Positions 1-7,320 of a stretch of 63,528 bases of DNA are shown here, piece after piece. The notes below the pieces were generated by a model. It was not told where the DNA came from. It saw only the letters and a list, made by a program, of their open reading frames with translations, and searched no databases. Each line of letters starts with the position of its first letter. Positions within the stretch are counted from its first letter, which is position 1. Origin of the DNA: DASPMP01 sp035758925 (GTDB taxonomy: Bacteria > Gemmatimonadota > Gemmatimonadetes > Gemmatimonadales > Gemmatimonadaceae); the NCBI GenBank assembly GCA_035758925.1, contig DASTVV010000175.1, forward strand, positions 1-63,528, in the 5' to 3' direction. The position numbers and the translations under genes were made by a program.

Positions 1-138
1 GGCCCGTCGGGTTCGCCTCGACGTGTTCCCGTTGAGGCGGTAGCTGCGGCATCATGACGCTGGAACGCGATGTCTCTCGCGACGGCGTCTGTTGTGGCGG
101 GGGATTCGGTGCTTGGTCGACCAAACGGCCTCGCAAAC

Positions 139-171
139 GAAAAAACGGGTCGCGGCATTCGCCGCGACCCG
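139..171 (-). terminator. Intrinsic terminator of the padR-type gene
   Basis: The arms CGGGTCGCGGC (146-156) and GCCGCGACCCG (161-171) pair perfectly over 11 bp around a 4-base loop. On the minus strand the hairpin is followed directly by six T residues, then CG and TTT. It lies about 30 bases after the stop codon of the PadR regulator. Confidence 0.85.
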
Positions 172-203
172 AGCACTGAATCTATGTCGGTGCCAATCGC
201 CGT

Positions 204-818
204 CTAGCGGCCTTCGTTCTTCTCCAGCTCTTCCAAGTCCGCGGCGGCGCGATCGAGTATCTCCTTGATACGCTCCAGCTTGGCGCGGTCGTTCACGTTG
301 CGCGACGCAAACGTGTACGTGGAGCGGGCGACACGGCGAAACGAGCTGTTCACCTCCATCATCGGTTCATCGAGGAATCCTTCCATGAACCGTCCAATCC
401 GCTCGAAGATCGAGTCGACGGTGGTGCTGTGCTCCTTGAGATACGCGCTTCCCTCGGGCGTGACCTCGTACACCTTGCGACCGCCTTCGTCCTGGTTCGC
501 CTTCGCGTAGCCGAGGTCCTCGAGCATCGTGAGCGTCGGGTAGACGGTGCCAGGGCTTGGTGAGTAGGCGCCGCCAAAGCGGTCTTCCAGCTCTTTGATG
601 ATCTCGTAGCCGTGACGCGGCTTCTCTTCGAGCAGGCGGAGGATGACGTATTTGAGGTCGCCCTGCTCGAACATGCGTCCCATTCGGCCACGCCGGTGGC
701 GTCCGAAGGGCCCTCCGCCCCAGAACTCGGACCCAAACCCCTCTCCCCAGCCCCAACGCGAGCGGCCCGACGCGCACCAGTTGCCCATGGGACCTCCAAA
801 CGCGAATGCTCTGAACAT
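204..818 (-). CDS. PadR family transcriptional regulator
   Basis: A 204-residue DNA-binding repressor of the PadR type. Residues 1-49 are an unusual Gly/Trp/Arg/Phe-rich tail. The winged helix follows from about 50 to 125 with typical PadR elements (RHGYEIIKELEDRFGG, then SPGTVYPTLTMLEDLGY and the wing GRKVYEVTPEG). The rest is a helical dimerisation region. I chose the ATG at 818 because GAGGTGG sits 5 bases upstream; a longer frame exists but has no such site. The upstream 70 bases hold repeated GATATATCG-like sites, so autoregulation is likely. PadR proteins often control efflux or stress genes and respond to small molecules; the effector here is unknown. A strong terminator follows the gene. 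Confidence 0.9.
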   Translation of the reverse strand: MFRAFAFGGPMGNWCASGRSRWGWGEGFGSEFWGGGPFGRHRRGRMGRMFEQGDLKYVILRLLEEKPRHGYEIIKELEDRFGGAYSPSPGTVYPTLTMLEDLGYAKANQDEGGRKVYEVTPEGSAYLKEHSTTVDSIFERIGRFMEGFLDEPMMEVNSSFRRVARSTYTFASRNVNDRAKLERIKEILDRAAADLEELEKNEGR

Positions 819-830
819 GACCACCTCTGG

Positions 831-885
831 CGATATAGCGCCGATATGTCGTTGGCCGAACGATATATCGATCAAAGATATATCG
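831..885. promoter_or_regulatory. Candidate PadR operator cluster
   Basis: Just upstream of the PadR start there are four CGATAT-type elements: CGATATA at 831, CGATAT at 842, the perfect palindrome CGATATATCG at 861-870, and GATATATCG at 877-885. The stretch is far more AT-rich than its surroundings. PadR proteins bind palindromes of the ATGT-N8-ACAT or ATATATCG type, so autoregulation and control of the divergent csbD gene is a reasonable inference. Confidence 0.6.
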
Positions 886-961
886 CAAGTAGTCGGTGGC
901 CGCGAGGAGCTGGGGCCTGTCGCTTGCGCTTGCAAGAGGGGTCGAATCCAGGAAGGGACGT

Positions 962-1216
962 ATGGCCGATGATCGCAACCGCGATTTCAATCGCGACCCC
1001 AAAGACCTCAGCCGCGAAGACCGCGACCTCGATCGCGAAGGGTTGAAGGATCAGATCAAGGGCACAATCAAGGAAGGAGAGGGACGCCTCCGCGACGCGG
1101 CTGGCGGCCTCACGGGCGATAAAAGCGAGCAACTCAAGGGCAAGGCGCAGGAACTGAAAGGCAAGGCCCAGAAAAAGTTCGGAGAAGCCGAGTCGGCCGC
1201 GGACCGGGACATCTAA
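962..1216 (+). CDS. csbD: CsbD family stress-response protein
   Basis: An 84-residue, very hydrophilic protein with the CsbD core: KDQIKGTIKEGEGRLRD, a Gly-rich turn, then a lysine-rich repeat containing QLKGKAQELKGKAQ. An N-terminal Asp/Arg-rich segment (DRNRDFNRD and similar) is an addition to the basic family. I chose the ATG at 962 because GGAAGGGA lies a few bases upstream. CsbD proteins are abundant small general-stress proteins of unknown molecular function, often induced by osmotic or desiccation stress. The gene is divergent from the PadR regulator and shares its control region, and it is followed by a strong hairpin. Confidence 0.88.
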   Translation: MADDRNRDFNRDPKDLSREDRDLDREGLKDQIKGTIKEGEGRLRDAAGGLTGDKSEQLKGKAQELKGKAQKKFGEAESAADRDI

Positions 1217-1231
1217 GTCGAATCCGCATGA

Positions 1232-1270
1232 GAAACGCGGACGGTGCCTGGTGCGCACCGTCCGCGTTTC
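1232..1270 (+). terminator. Strong hairpin between convergent genes
   Basis: GAAACGCGGACGGTGC (1232-1247) and GCACCGTCCGCGTTTC (1255-1270) form a perfect 16-bp stem with a 7-base loop between the ends of csbD and the HD-GYP gene. The U-tract is weak (TTTCGTT), so it may act as a bidirectional terminator or an RNA 3'-end stabiliser. Confidence 0.65.
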
Positions 1271-1290
1271 GTTGGTCAGCCGGTCATCGA

Positions 1291-2970
1291 CTACGCGTAG
1301 GCGTACGCGCGGCTGACTGGCAGCGCCTGCGTGCGAGATTGCGCGGCAGCCTCGCGTTCGAGCAGGCCAGGCAGCAGGCGGAAAAAGCGATCCAGGATCT
1401 CGGGGTCGAAGTGCCGGCCCATGTCGCCTTGCATGAGCCGCTGCGCGTCGGCGGGCTCGTAGGCGCGCCGATACGGACGGTGGCTCGTCAGGGCGTCATA
1501 GACGTCCGCGACGCACAGGATGCGCGCGGCCAACGGAATCGCGTCGCCGGCGAGCTGGTCCGGATAGCCATGACCGTCCCAGCGCTCGTGGTGGTTCCGG
1601 ATCATCGGGATCACGTCCCACGGAAACTCCACGTCGCGCAGCAGCTCGACGCCGGCCGTGGGATGGCGTTCCATCCACGAGCGCTCTTCAGGTGTGAGCG
1701 GGCCTGCCTTGTTCAGGATGTCCGACGGCACGACGATCTTGCCGACGTCGTGCAGCAGCGCGCCGACGCGGAACCAGAACAACGTCGTCTCGTCCATGCC
1801 CATGTCCGTCGCGATCGCGCATGCGTAGTCCGCGACGCGCTCGCAGTGACCGAGCGTGTACGCATCCTTTGATTCGATGGACTGGGCCCACTGCTGCACC
1901 AGCACGTGAAAGCGGCTCTCGAGCCCGCGCAGCCGCCGCGTGACGTCGGCGAGGTCGCGCTGGGCGCGCAGCTGCGTGAACAGACGATGGGAAAGGCTGA
2001 GCGCCTGGAGTGTGTCGCGATTTCTACCCAGCGCGAGGTAGAGCTCCGCCTGCTCGCGCGCCGTCTCCGCGGCGAGCAGCAGGTCTTCACGCGCAGTCGC
2101 TTGATCGAACGCCACTCGGAGATGCCGTTCCGCTTCGTCCATCTGGCCTGTCTCGCGCGCGATCACGCCGCAGTGCTTATAGGTCTCGGCGAGGAGCCGC
2201 GTCTCTTTCACTGCGCCGGCTTCCCGCAGGACGCGCTCGCACACTGCATGTGCCTCGTCGAATTTGCGTCGAGCCACCAGGAGCGCTGCACGGTTGACGT
2301 CGACCATGAGCCGGGTCCAGGTGTCGCCGCACTGGCGGGCGAGCGTGGACGACTCGGCATACGTGGCCTCGGCTTCGTCCCAGCGCTCGAGGCTCGCGTA
2401 GGCCATGCCGATGTTGCTCAGCAGGCGCGCCACTTCGTCGAACAGGCGCAACGCGCGATAGCGGGCGAGACTCTCGGTATAGTGGGTCAGCGCGCGCTCG
2501 ACATCGCCGCGCATGCTGGCAATGACGCCGAGATTCTGCTCGACCATGGCGATCAGGCGCTCGTCACCGGCGATGCGCGCGATCCGTCCCGCCTCGTTGT
2601 GGAGGCGCTCACCATCATCGAGCTGGCCGCGCTGCCAATGGCTGATGGCCATTACGTTCACCGTATGCGCGATCTCTCCCGCATCTTGATGCGCCTCGGC
2701 GATCGCGAGGGCCGCCGTGAGGCAGTCGAGACCGGCCGCGAAGTCGCCGTCATCGAGGAACGTGCGGCCGATGCGCCTCAGTATGGTGGCGCCGAGGATT
2801 CCCTCGCCGGGTGCACGCAGCAAGTAGAGCGCGCTCTCATATCGCTGGCGCGCGAGTGCGCGCCTGCCCGACGCTGCGGCGCGCCGCGCCTCCTCCATCA
2901 GCGCCGACACGACGCCGCCGACGGCCGGCGTCGTCGGCGCACGCGACGCTTCAGGCAACGAAGCGCTCAC
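1291..2970 (-). CDS. TPR-repeat HD-GYP domain phosphodiesterase
   Basis: A 559-residue cytoplasmic protein. Residues about 20-330 are tetratricopeptide repeats. Residues about 355-540 are an HD-GYP domain with LLHDVGK (His407-Asp408), HHERWDGHGYP (460-470, with the GYP signature) and ADVYDAL (488-494). HD-GYP enzymes hydrolyse cyclic di-GMP or related dinucleotides. The start is a GTG whose GTGA overlaps the stop of the upstream sigma-54 activator, so the two are translationally coupled. The TPR half is visibly related to the TPR protein two genes upstream (shared QNLGV and NRAAL blocks). No receiver or membrane sensor is present, so the TPR array is probably the input domain. Catalytic residues look intact. 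Confidence 0.9.
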   Translation of the reverse strand: MSASLPEASRAPTTPAVGGVVSALMEEARRAAASGRRALARQRYESALYLLRAPGEGILGATILRRIGRTFLDDGDFAAGLDCLTAALAIAEAHQDAGEIAHTVNVMAISHWQRGQLDDGERLHNEAGRIARIAGDERLIAMVEQNLGVIASMRGDVERALTHYTESLARYRALRLFDEVARLLSNIGMAYASLERWDEAEATYAESSTLARQCGDTWTRLMVDVNRAALLVARRKFDEAHAVCERVLREAGAVKETRLLAETYKHCGVIARETGQMDEAERHLRVAFDQATAREDLLLAAETAREQAELYLALGRNRDTLQALSLSHRLFTQLRAQRDLADVTRRLRGLESRFHVLVQQWAQSIESKDAYTLGHCERVADYACAIATDMGMDETTLFWFRVGALLHDVGKIVVPSDILNKAGPLTPEERSWMERHPTAGVELLRDVEFPWDVIPMIRNHHERWDGHGYPDQLAGDAIPLAARILCVADVYDALTSHRPYRRAYEPADAQRLMQGDMGRHFDPEILDRFFRLLPGLLEREAAAQSRTQALPVSRAYAYA

Positions 2971-4025
2971 TCGTTTCCTTCCGCGTCAATGTCGTCGTGC
3001 ATGTCGGCCGCTTCGGGCAGCGCCGGCTGCTCCGCGTCGCGCATCTTGCGCGCGAGGCGCGGACGCGAGATTCCGAGCATGCGAGCTGCCGCCGAGCGGT
3101 TGCCGTTCGTGAGACGCAACACGATCTCAATTGCCTCGCGCTCGAGTGCAGCCAAGGTCTTTCCGGCGCGGGGAATCCGGATCTCTCCCACAGAGTCGCG
3201 CGACGCCGCGTCGGTACGACGCTGGATGAGTAGGTGCTCCGGTTGAATCGTGCGTTCGTCGCCGCTGAGAATCGCAGCTCGCTCGATCACGTTGCGCAGC
3301 TCGCGCACGTTCCCCGGCCAGCGATGCGTGTACAACGCCTCCAGCGCCGCCGGAGCAAGCACTTTGACGCGCCCGTGTTCGCTCACGGATTCGGCGAGGC
3401 ACTGGCGGGCGATCAGCGCGATATCCTCCTGGCGGTCACGCAGCGGCGGGAGGGTGATGGTGAATACATTCAGCCGGTAATAGAGATCTTCGCGGAACGC
3501 GCCCGTGGTCACCGAATGTTCGAGAAGTGGATGCGCAGCAGCGACGAGGCGGCAACCGATCTCCATTTCCTCCGTGCCGCCGAGCAGCCGAACCCGGCGC
3601 GATTCGAGCACCCGCAGAAGCTTGGGTTGCAGCGCGAGGGGCATCTGGTGGATCTCGTCGAGAAAGAGGGTTCCCGCGCCCGCGAGCTCGAACAGGCCGC
3701 TCTTCCGCTTGCGGGCGTCCGTGAACGCCCCGCGCTCGTGCCCGAACAGCTCCGACTCGAGCAAGCTCTCCGGAATCGCCGCACAATTCACCGCGACGAA
3801 TGGTTGCTCCGAACTGGGGCCGGCGTAGTGAATGCCGCGCGCGAAGAGCTCCTTGCCCGTTCCGGTTTCTCCGAGAAGGAGGACGGTGGTCCGAGCCGTT
3901 GCGGCGACGCGGTGAGCCAGCGCCAGCGCTTCCGTGATGACGGGGCTCCGGCCCACGACGTTCTGAAACCCGAAGTCGGACGAGATCGACGCGCGATGCG
4001 CGCGAGCTGTGGCGCGTTCCGTCAT
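2967..4025 (-). CDS. Sigma-54-dependent activator without receiver domain
   Basis: A 352-residue AAA+ enhancer-binding protein. Only about 20 residues precede the AAA+ core, so there is no receiver, GAF or PAS input domain. Walker A is GETGTGKE (52-59), Walker B is TLFLDEI (119-125) and the arginine-finger region is FREDLYYRLNVF. The sigma-54 contact loop reads GAFTDA (99-104) in place of the usual GAFTGA. A Fis-type helix-turn-helix is at about 296-332 (NGNRSAAARMLGISRPRL). Its start overlaps the stop of the upstream TPR gene by ATGA, and its stop overlaps the downstream HD-GYP start. Regulation is probably through protein contact with the co-encoded TPR proteins (inference). Confidence 0.9.
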   Translation of the reverse strand: MTERATARAHRASISSDFGFQNVVGRSPVITEALALAHRVAATARTTVLLLGETGTGKELFARGIHYAGPSSEQPFVAVNCAAIPESLLESELFGHERGAFTDARKRKSGLFELAGAGTLFLDEIHQMPLALQPKLLRVLESRRVRLLGGTEEMEIGCRLVAAAHPLLEHSVTTGAFREDLYYRLNVFTITLPPLRDRQEDIALIARQCLAESVSEHGRVKVLAPAALEALYTHRWPGNVRELRNVIERAAILSGDERTIQPEHLLIQRRTDAASRDSVGEIRIPRAGKTLAALEREAIEIVLRLTNGNRSAAARMLGISRPRLARKMRDAEQPALPEAADMHDDIDAEGNE

Positions 4026-5095
4026 GAGATGGTCTCGTTGGTGTTCCGTGGACCGTCCGGCCGGCGGCGAAGCAGGCGCATCTGCACCGCCTTGATCACG
4101 GCGTCGAGGCCGGCGAGTCGTGCCAGCTCCAGCGCGCGTCGCCAGGTGTCCCGTGCGCGCGCCGATTCACCGCACTGCGAGCACGCATCGCCGAGGTCCA
4201 GGAGAATTTCTGCGCGCAGCAGCACGTCATCACCGAGCTGGCACAGCGTGAGCGCGCGCTCCAGGAGCGTCATGGCGTGCGATCCGCCGTGATCGCCTGC
4301 CCGCGCGCGACCAATGCGCGCGAGCAACCGCAGGCATGCGGCCCGTCGCGTGTTGTCGCGGCGCTTCTCCGCGAGGGCGAACGCGCGAGTTGCGGCGGAA
4401 TCCGCCTTGTCGATGCGTCCCGTCACGAGAAAGAGCGCAGCGCGATTCTCCTCGACGATCGCTTCCGAGGCGACGTCCTCGAGGACGAGCGCGAGCGCCA
4501 GCGCGCGCTCTAGGACATCGCTCGCGCGGGCGTATGCGGATTCGCGTGTGTAAAGCACGCCGAGGTTGTTGAGCACCCAGAGCACTGCGTCGCGCTGCTC
4601 TTCCATCTCGAACGCCGACAGCGCCAACCGAAAGTGCGCAATCGCTTCGTCCGTCCGTCCTTGCATGTCGGCGACGACGCCGAGGTTTTGCTGCACCATT
4701 CCTCCAAGCCGCCGATCCGCAAGACGATGGGCGAGTCGGGCGGCCTCCCCCAGCCAGCGCTCTGCCGCGGCCAGATCTCCACGAATCCACGCCACCGTGC
4801 CGAGGCAGTTCAACGCGTGAGCGCGGCCACCGCGGTAAGCGATGGAGTCGGCGACCGCGAGGCTTTGTGAGTAGAGGTCTGACGCGGCGGAATGGTTGCC
4901 GCGATCACGCAGCACGGAACCCTTCCACCGGAGGACGTCGGCCAGGGCATCGCTCGGACCACCCGGCAGCAGCAAGGCGAGGGCGTGATCGCAGGCATCG
5001 AGCGCGTGGTCCGGGTCCGCACCACGCCACGCCTCGAGCGCCTGACGAGCCAACGCCCTCGCTTCCTCCAAAGGGTGGTCGCGTCCGGCGACCAT
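4022..5095 (-). CDS. Tetratricopeptide repeat protein
   Basis: A 357-residue soluble protein made almost wholly of TPR helices, including ALNCLGTVAWIRGD, QQNLGVVADMQGRTDEA and LNNLGVLYTRESAYARA. There is no signal peptide and no catalytic domain. I chose the ATG at 5095 because AAGGA lies about 9 bases upstream; a longer frame to 5158 has no ribosome site. It opens the operon with the sigma-54 activator and the HD-GYP protein, and its TPR array resembles the N-terminal half of the latter. A role as a scaffold or sensor controlling the activator is inference. Confidence 0.85.
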   Translation of the reverse strand: MVAGRDHPLEEARALARQALEAWRGADPDHALDACDHALALLLPGGPSDALADVLRWKGSVLRDRGNHSAASDLYSQSLAVADSIAYRGGRAHALNCLGTVAWIRGDLAAAERWLGEAARLAHRLADRRLGGMVQQNLGVVADMQGRTDEAIAHFRLALSAFEMEEQRDAVLWVLNNLGVLYTRESAYARASDVLERALALALVLEDVASEAIVEENRAALFLVTGRIDKADSAATRAFALAEKRRDNTRRAACLRLLARIGRARAGDHGGSHAMTLLERALTLCQLGDDVLLRAEILLDLGDACSQCGESARARDTWRRALELARLAGLDAVIKAVQMRLLRRRPDGPRNTNETIS

Positions 5096-5171
5096 TTGAG
5101 ATTCCTTGTGGTCCTGCAGTGTCTTGATCGCGTGCCGGACACGGGAGCGTCCCCGCATCAGCCAGCAGGAA

Positions 5172-5801
5172 TCAATATCCTTCGCCTGCGTCGCCGCGGC
5201 CCGACGCTGCGATGTATCCCGAGAAGTGCTTGATGGGGAACGTCACCGTCTTGGTTAGAAGATCTGAGACCGCCGGCAGGATCTCCGTCACGACCGCGAG
5301 GCCGTTTTGCAGCTCAAGCCGGTCCGTCGCGAAGTACGCGCCGCTGATGAGCGGAAGGCTCAGCAAGCCGCCAGCGGTCGTCCCGCGCAGGTTCTGCGTG
5401 AGCTTCACGTCCTTGGCGAAGACCAGCCCGTGCGGCTCAAACTTGTAGGCGACAGGCGAACCCTCGAGCGCCGTGACCGTGATGGTCTGCGTCGAGCTGA
5501 GCGCGCCCGCGGGGATCGAAATAGTGAGTCCCACCGCGGCATTCGACGAGACAGCACCGCCGGGACCGGCGACGAACGACCAGGTCACGTCATCAGCCAG
5601 AGGAGTGGTGCGATTCACGGGCGGCACCAGCAACCCCGTCACTGTGCCAAGTAGGCCGCCGACCAGGCCGCCGACCAGGTTCTCGGACGCCGCAGGCCCT
5701 TGGCTGATGGGGCTGAGCGAGCCGTCCGGGGTCGAACAAGAGGTGCCGACCAGGACCGTCAGGGCCGAGCCAAGCATTAGTGCGGCGAGGCGATTCTTCA
5801 T
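5172..5801 (-). CDS. Exported protein, ZU5-like domain
   Basis: A 209-residue predicted exported protein. The signal peptide ends at VLVGTSC, with Cys22 in a lipobox-like position, although the -3 residue is not ideal. A Gly/Leu-rich segment (GGLVGGLLGTVTGLL) follows, then a beta-rich domain containing ISIPAGALSSTQTITVTAL, the style of ZU5-like or big extracellular domains. I chose the ATG at 5801 because GGAG is about 9 bases upstream. It stands alone between the signalling operon and the efflux operon. Its 286-base upstream gap contains a 10-bp inverted repeat. Function unknown; a cell-surface role is inferred. Confidence 0.75.
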   Translation of the reverse strand: MKNRLAALMLGSALTVLVGTSCSTPDGSLSPISQGPAASENLVGGLVGGLLGTVTGLLVPPVNRTTPLADDVTWSFVAGPGGAVSSNAAVGLTISIPAGALSSTQTITVTALEGSPVAYKFEPHGLVFAKDVKLTQNLRGTTAGGLLSLPLISGAYFATDRLELQNGLAVVTEILPAVSDLLTKTVTFPIKHFSGYIAASGRGDAGEGY

Positions 5802-5947
5802 ATGCGAACTCCGTCGATCTGAAGGCGGGTTTGGTAGGTGCTTTTTCCGACGAGCCCGTCTAAAGCAACCTCTGGTCCACCGCCGCAATTCGTTTCATCA
5901 CAACGTCTTACGCAGATCCAAGCGCTTGTGATGGGCCACACACATGG

Positions 5948-5992
5948 AACGTTTTGTAGCAAAGAATGCCGGCAACGATAGCACAAAACGTT
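5948..5992. promoter_or_regulatory. Inverted repeat AACGTTTTGT-N25-ACAAAACGTT
   Basis: AACGTTTTGT (5948-5957) and ACAAAACGTT (5983-5992) are perfect 10-bp inverted copies separated by 25 bases. They lie upstream of the ZU5-like protein gene in the largest non-coding gap of the window (5802-6087), in an AT-rich island. A dimeric regulator binding site is plausible. No protein can be assigned. Confidence 0.4.
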
Positions 5993-6015
5993 ACAACTGC
6001 AACAGGCTGCGTCGG

Positions 6016-6047
6016 GGAAAAAGAAGGGCCCCGATCGCTCGGGGCCC
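6016..6047 (-). terminator. Intrinsic terminator of the efflux operon
   Basis: GGGCCCCGA (6026-6034) pairs with TCGGGGCCC (6039-6047) around a 4-base loop. On the minus strand the stem is followed by TTCTTTTT. It lies about 40 bases after the permease stop codon and ends the sigma/efflux operon. Confidence 0.85.
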
Positions 6048-6087
6048 ACAATGTCGATGCACTGGTCACCGGCCGCGGTGACTTGGA

Positions 6088-7308
6088 CTACTCGTACCTC
6101 AGCGCGATGATGGGGTCCAGCTTGGCCGCGCGGCGCGCCGGCCAAACGCCGAAAGCGACGCCCACGAACGCCGAGAACGCGAACGCCAGCGCTATCGAGC
6201 TGAAGGACACCTTGGTGCTCCAGCCTGCGGCGCCGCTCATCACCGTGGCTCCGCCTGCACCGACCGCGATCCCGAGGATGCCGCCGGCGCAGCACAGCAC
6301 CACTGCCTCGATCAGGAACTGAAGCAGAATGTTGCGACGTGTGGCGCCCAGCGCTTTCCGAACGCCGATCTCGCGGGTGCGCTCCGTCACCGAGACAAGC
6401 ATGATGTTCATGATCCCGATGCCGCCAACAAGCAGGCTGACCGCGGCGATTCCTGATAGCAGGTACGTGAAGACCTGCGTGCTCTCGCTCATGGTCGTCA
6501 GGAAGTCCGCCTGCGTGCGCATCTGGAAGTCGTCAGGCTGATTCGTGCGCAGCCGATGCTCACGCCGGAGGACCTTCTGGATGTCGGCCATCGCGTCCGG
6601 GATCTGCTCTTCGGACGCCGCCAGGACGCTGATCGAACGCAGGCGGTCCGTGCCGATAACGCGGAAGCGCGCGGTGCTGATCGGGATCAGAATCTGCTCG
6701 TCCGGGTTGAACCCGAACCCGGTCTGACCCTTGGACTGAAGCACGCCTACCACCGTGAACTGGACGCCGCGGATCCGAATCAGCTCACCAAGCAACGCGT
6801 CCGGTGCCTCGAGTCCCATGGCGGCCGCCACGCCGGCGCCGACCACCGCGACGCGCTGCTTACCGATGTCCTCGGCCGTCGTGAACATCCGCCCGGCCAT
6901 GATGCTGTACTTCCGTACTTCGAGATAATTGGCGGTGGTCCCGACGACCGACAGGTTGCCGTTCCGGTTCTGCCAGGTCACCTGGAGGTTGCGGTTCATC
7001 TCGGGCTGAACGGCGGTGACGTTCTCGGCGCGCTCGTCGATTGCCTTCGCGTCGTCCATTGTGAGCTTCACTTGCTGGTCCGCGATGACGACGCCAAAGC
7101 CGCGCTGCTGGCCCGGGTTCACGGTGAGCAGCGTGGTGCCCAGTGCCGAGATGCGCTCCCGAACGGCGGTCTGCGCGCCCGTGCCGAGGGCGACCACGGC
7201 GATCACCGCCGCGACGCCGATGACGATGCCCAGCATCGTCAGGAGCGAGCGAAGCTTGTTCGCCCGCAACGCACCGAGAGCGACGGAAATGACTTCTCCA
7301 AACAGCAT
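6088..7308 (-). CDS. MacB/FtsX-type ABC transporter permease
   Basis: A 406-residue inner-membrane protein. It has one N-terminal membrane helix (LLTMLGIVIGVAAVIAVVAL), a large periplasmic MacB_PCD domain (about residues 45-265), then three FtsX helices starting near YLLSGIAAVSLLVGGIGIMNIML. The conserved segment VTERTREIGVRKALGATRRNI is present. In MacAB-TolC systems a cytoplasmic ATPase drives such a permease; here no ATPase domain is fused and none is encoded nearby. It is the last gene after TolC and membrane-fusion genes, 12 bases after the latter, and is followed by a strong terminator. The substrate is unknown (macrolide, peptide, siderophore or lipoprotein are family options). Confidence 0.9.
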   Translation of the reverse strand: MLFGEVISVALGALRANKLRSLLTMLGIVIGVAAVIAVVALGTGAQTAVRERISALGTTLLTVNPGQQRGFGVVIADQQVKLTMDDAKAIDERAENVTAVQPEMNRNLQVTWQNRNGNLSVVGTTANYLEVRKYSIMAGRMFTTAEDIGKQRVAVVGAGVAAAMGLEAPDALLGELIRIRGVQFTVVGVLQSKGQTGFGFNPDEQILIPISTARFRVIGTDRLRSISVLAASEEQIPDAMADIQKVLRREHRLRTNQPDDFQMRTQADFLTTMSESTQVFTYLLSGIAAVSLLVGGIGIMNIMLVSVTERTREIGVRKALGATRRNILLQFLIEAVVLCCAGGILGIAVGAGGATVMSGAAGWSTKVSFSSIALAFAFSAFVGVAFGVWPARRAAKLDPIIALRYE

Positions 7309-7320
7309 GGTCAGGCCTTC

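Noticed and set aside
1..57. Open plus-strand frame from the left edge, stop at 55-57
   Set aside because: Only 18 codons are visible with no motif; it may be the end of a gene but cannot be supported.
1906..3246. 446-residue plus-strand frame over the HD-GYP and activator genes
   Set aside because: No domain or ribosome site, and it covers two coupled genes with intact motifs.
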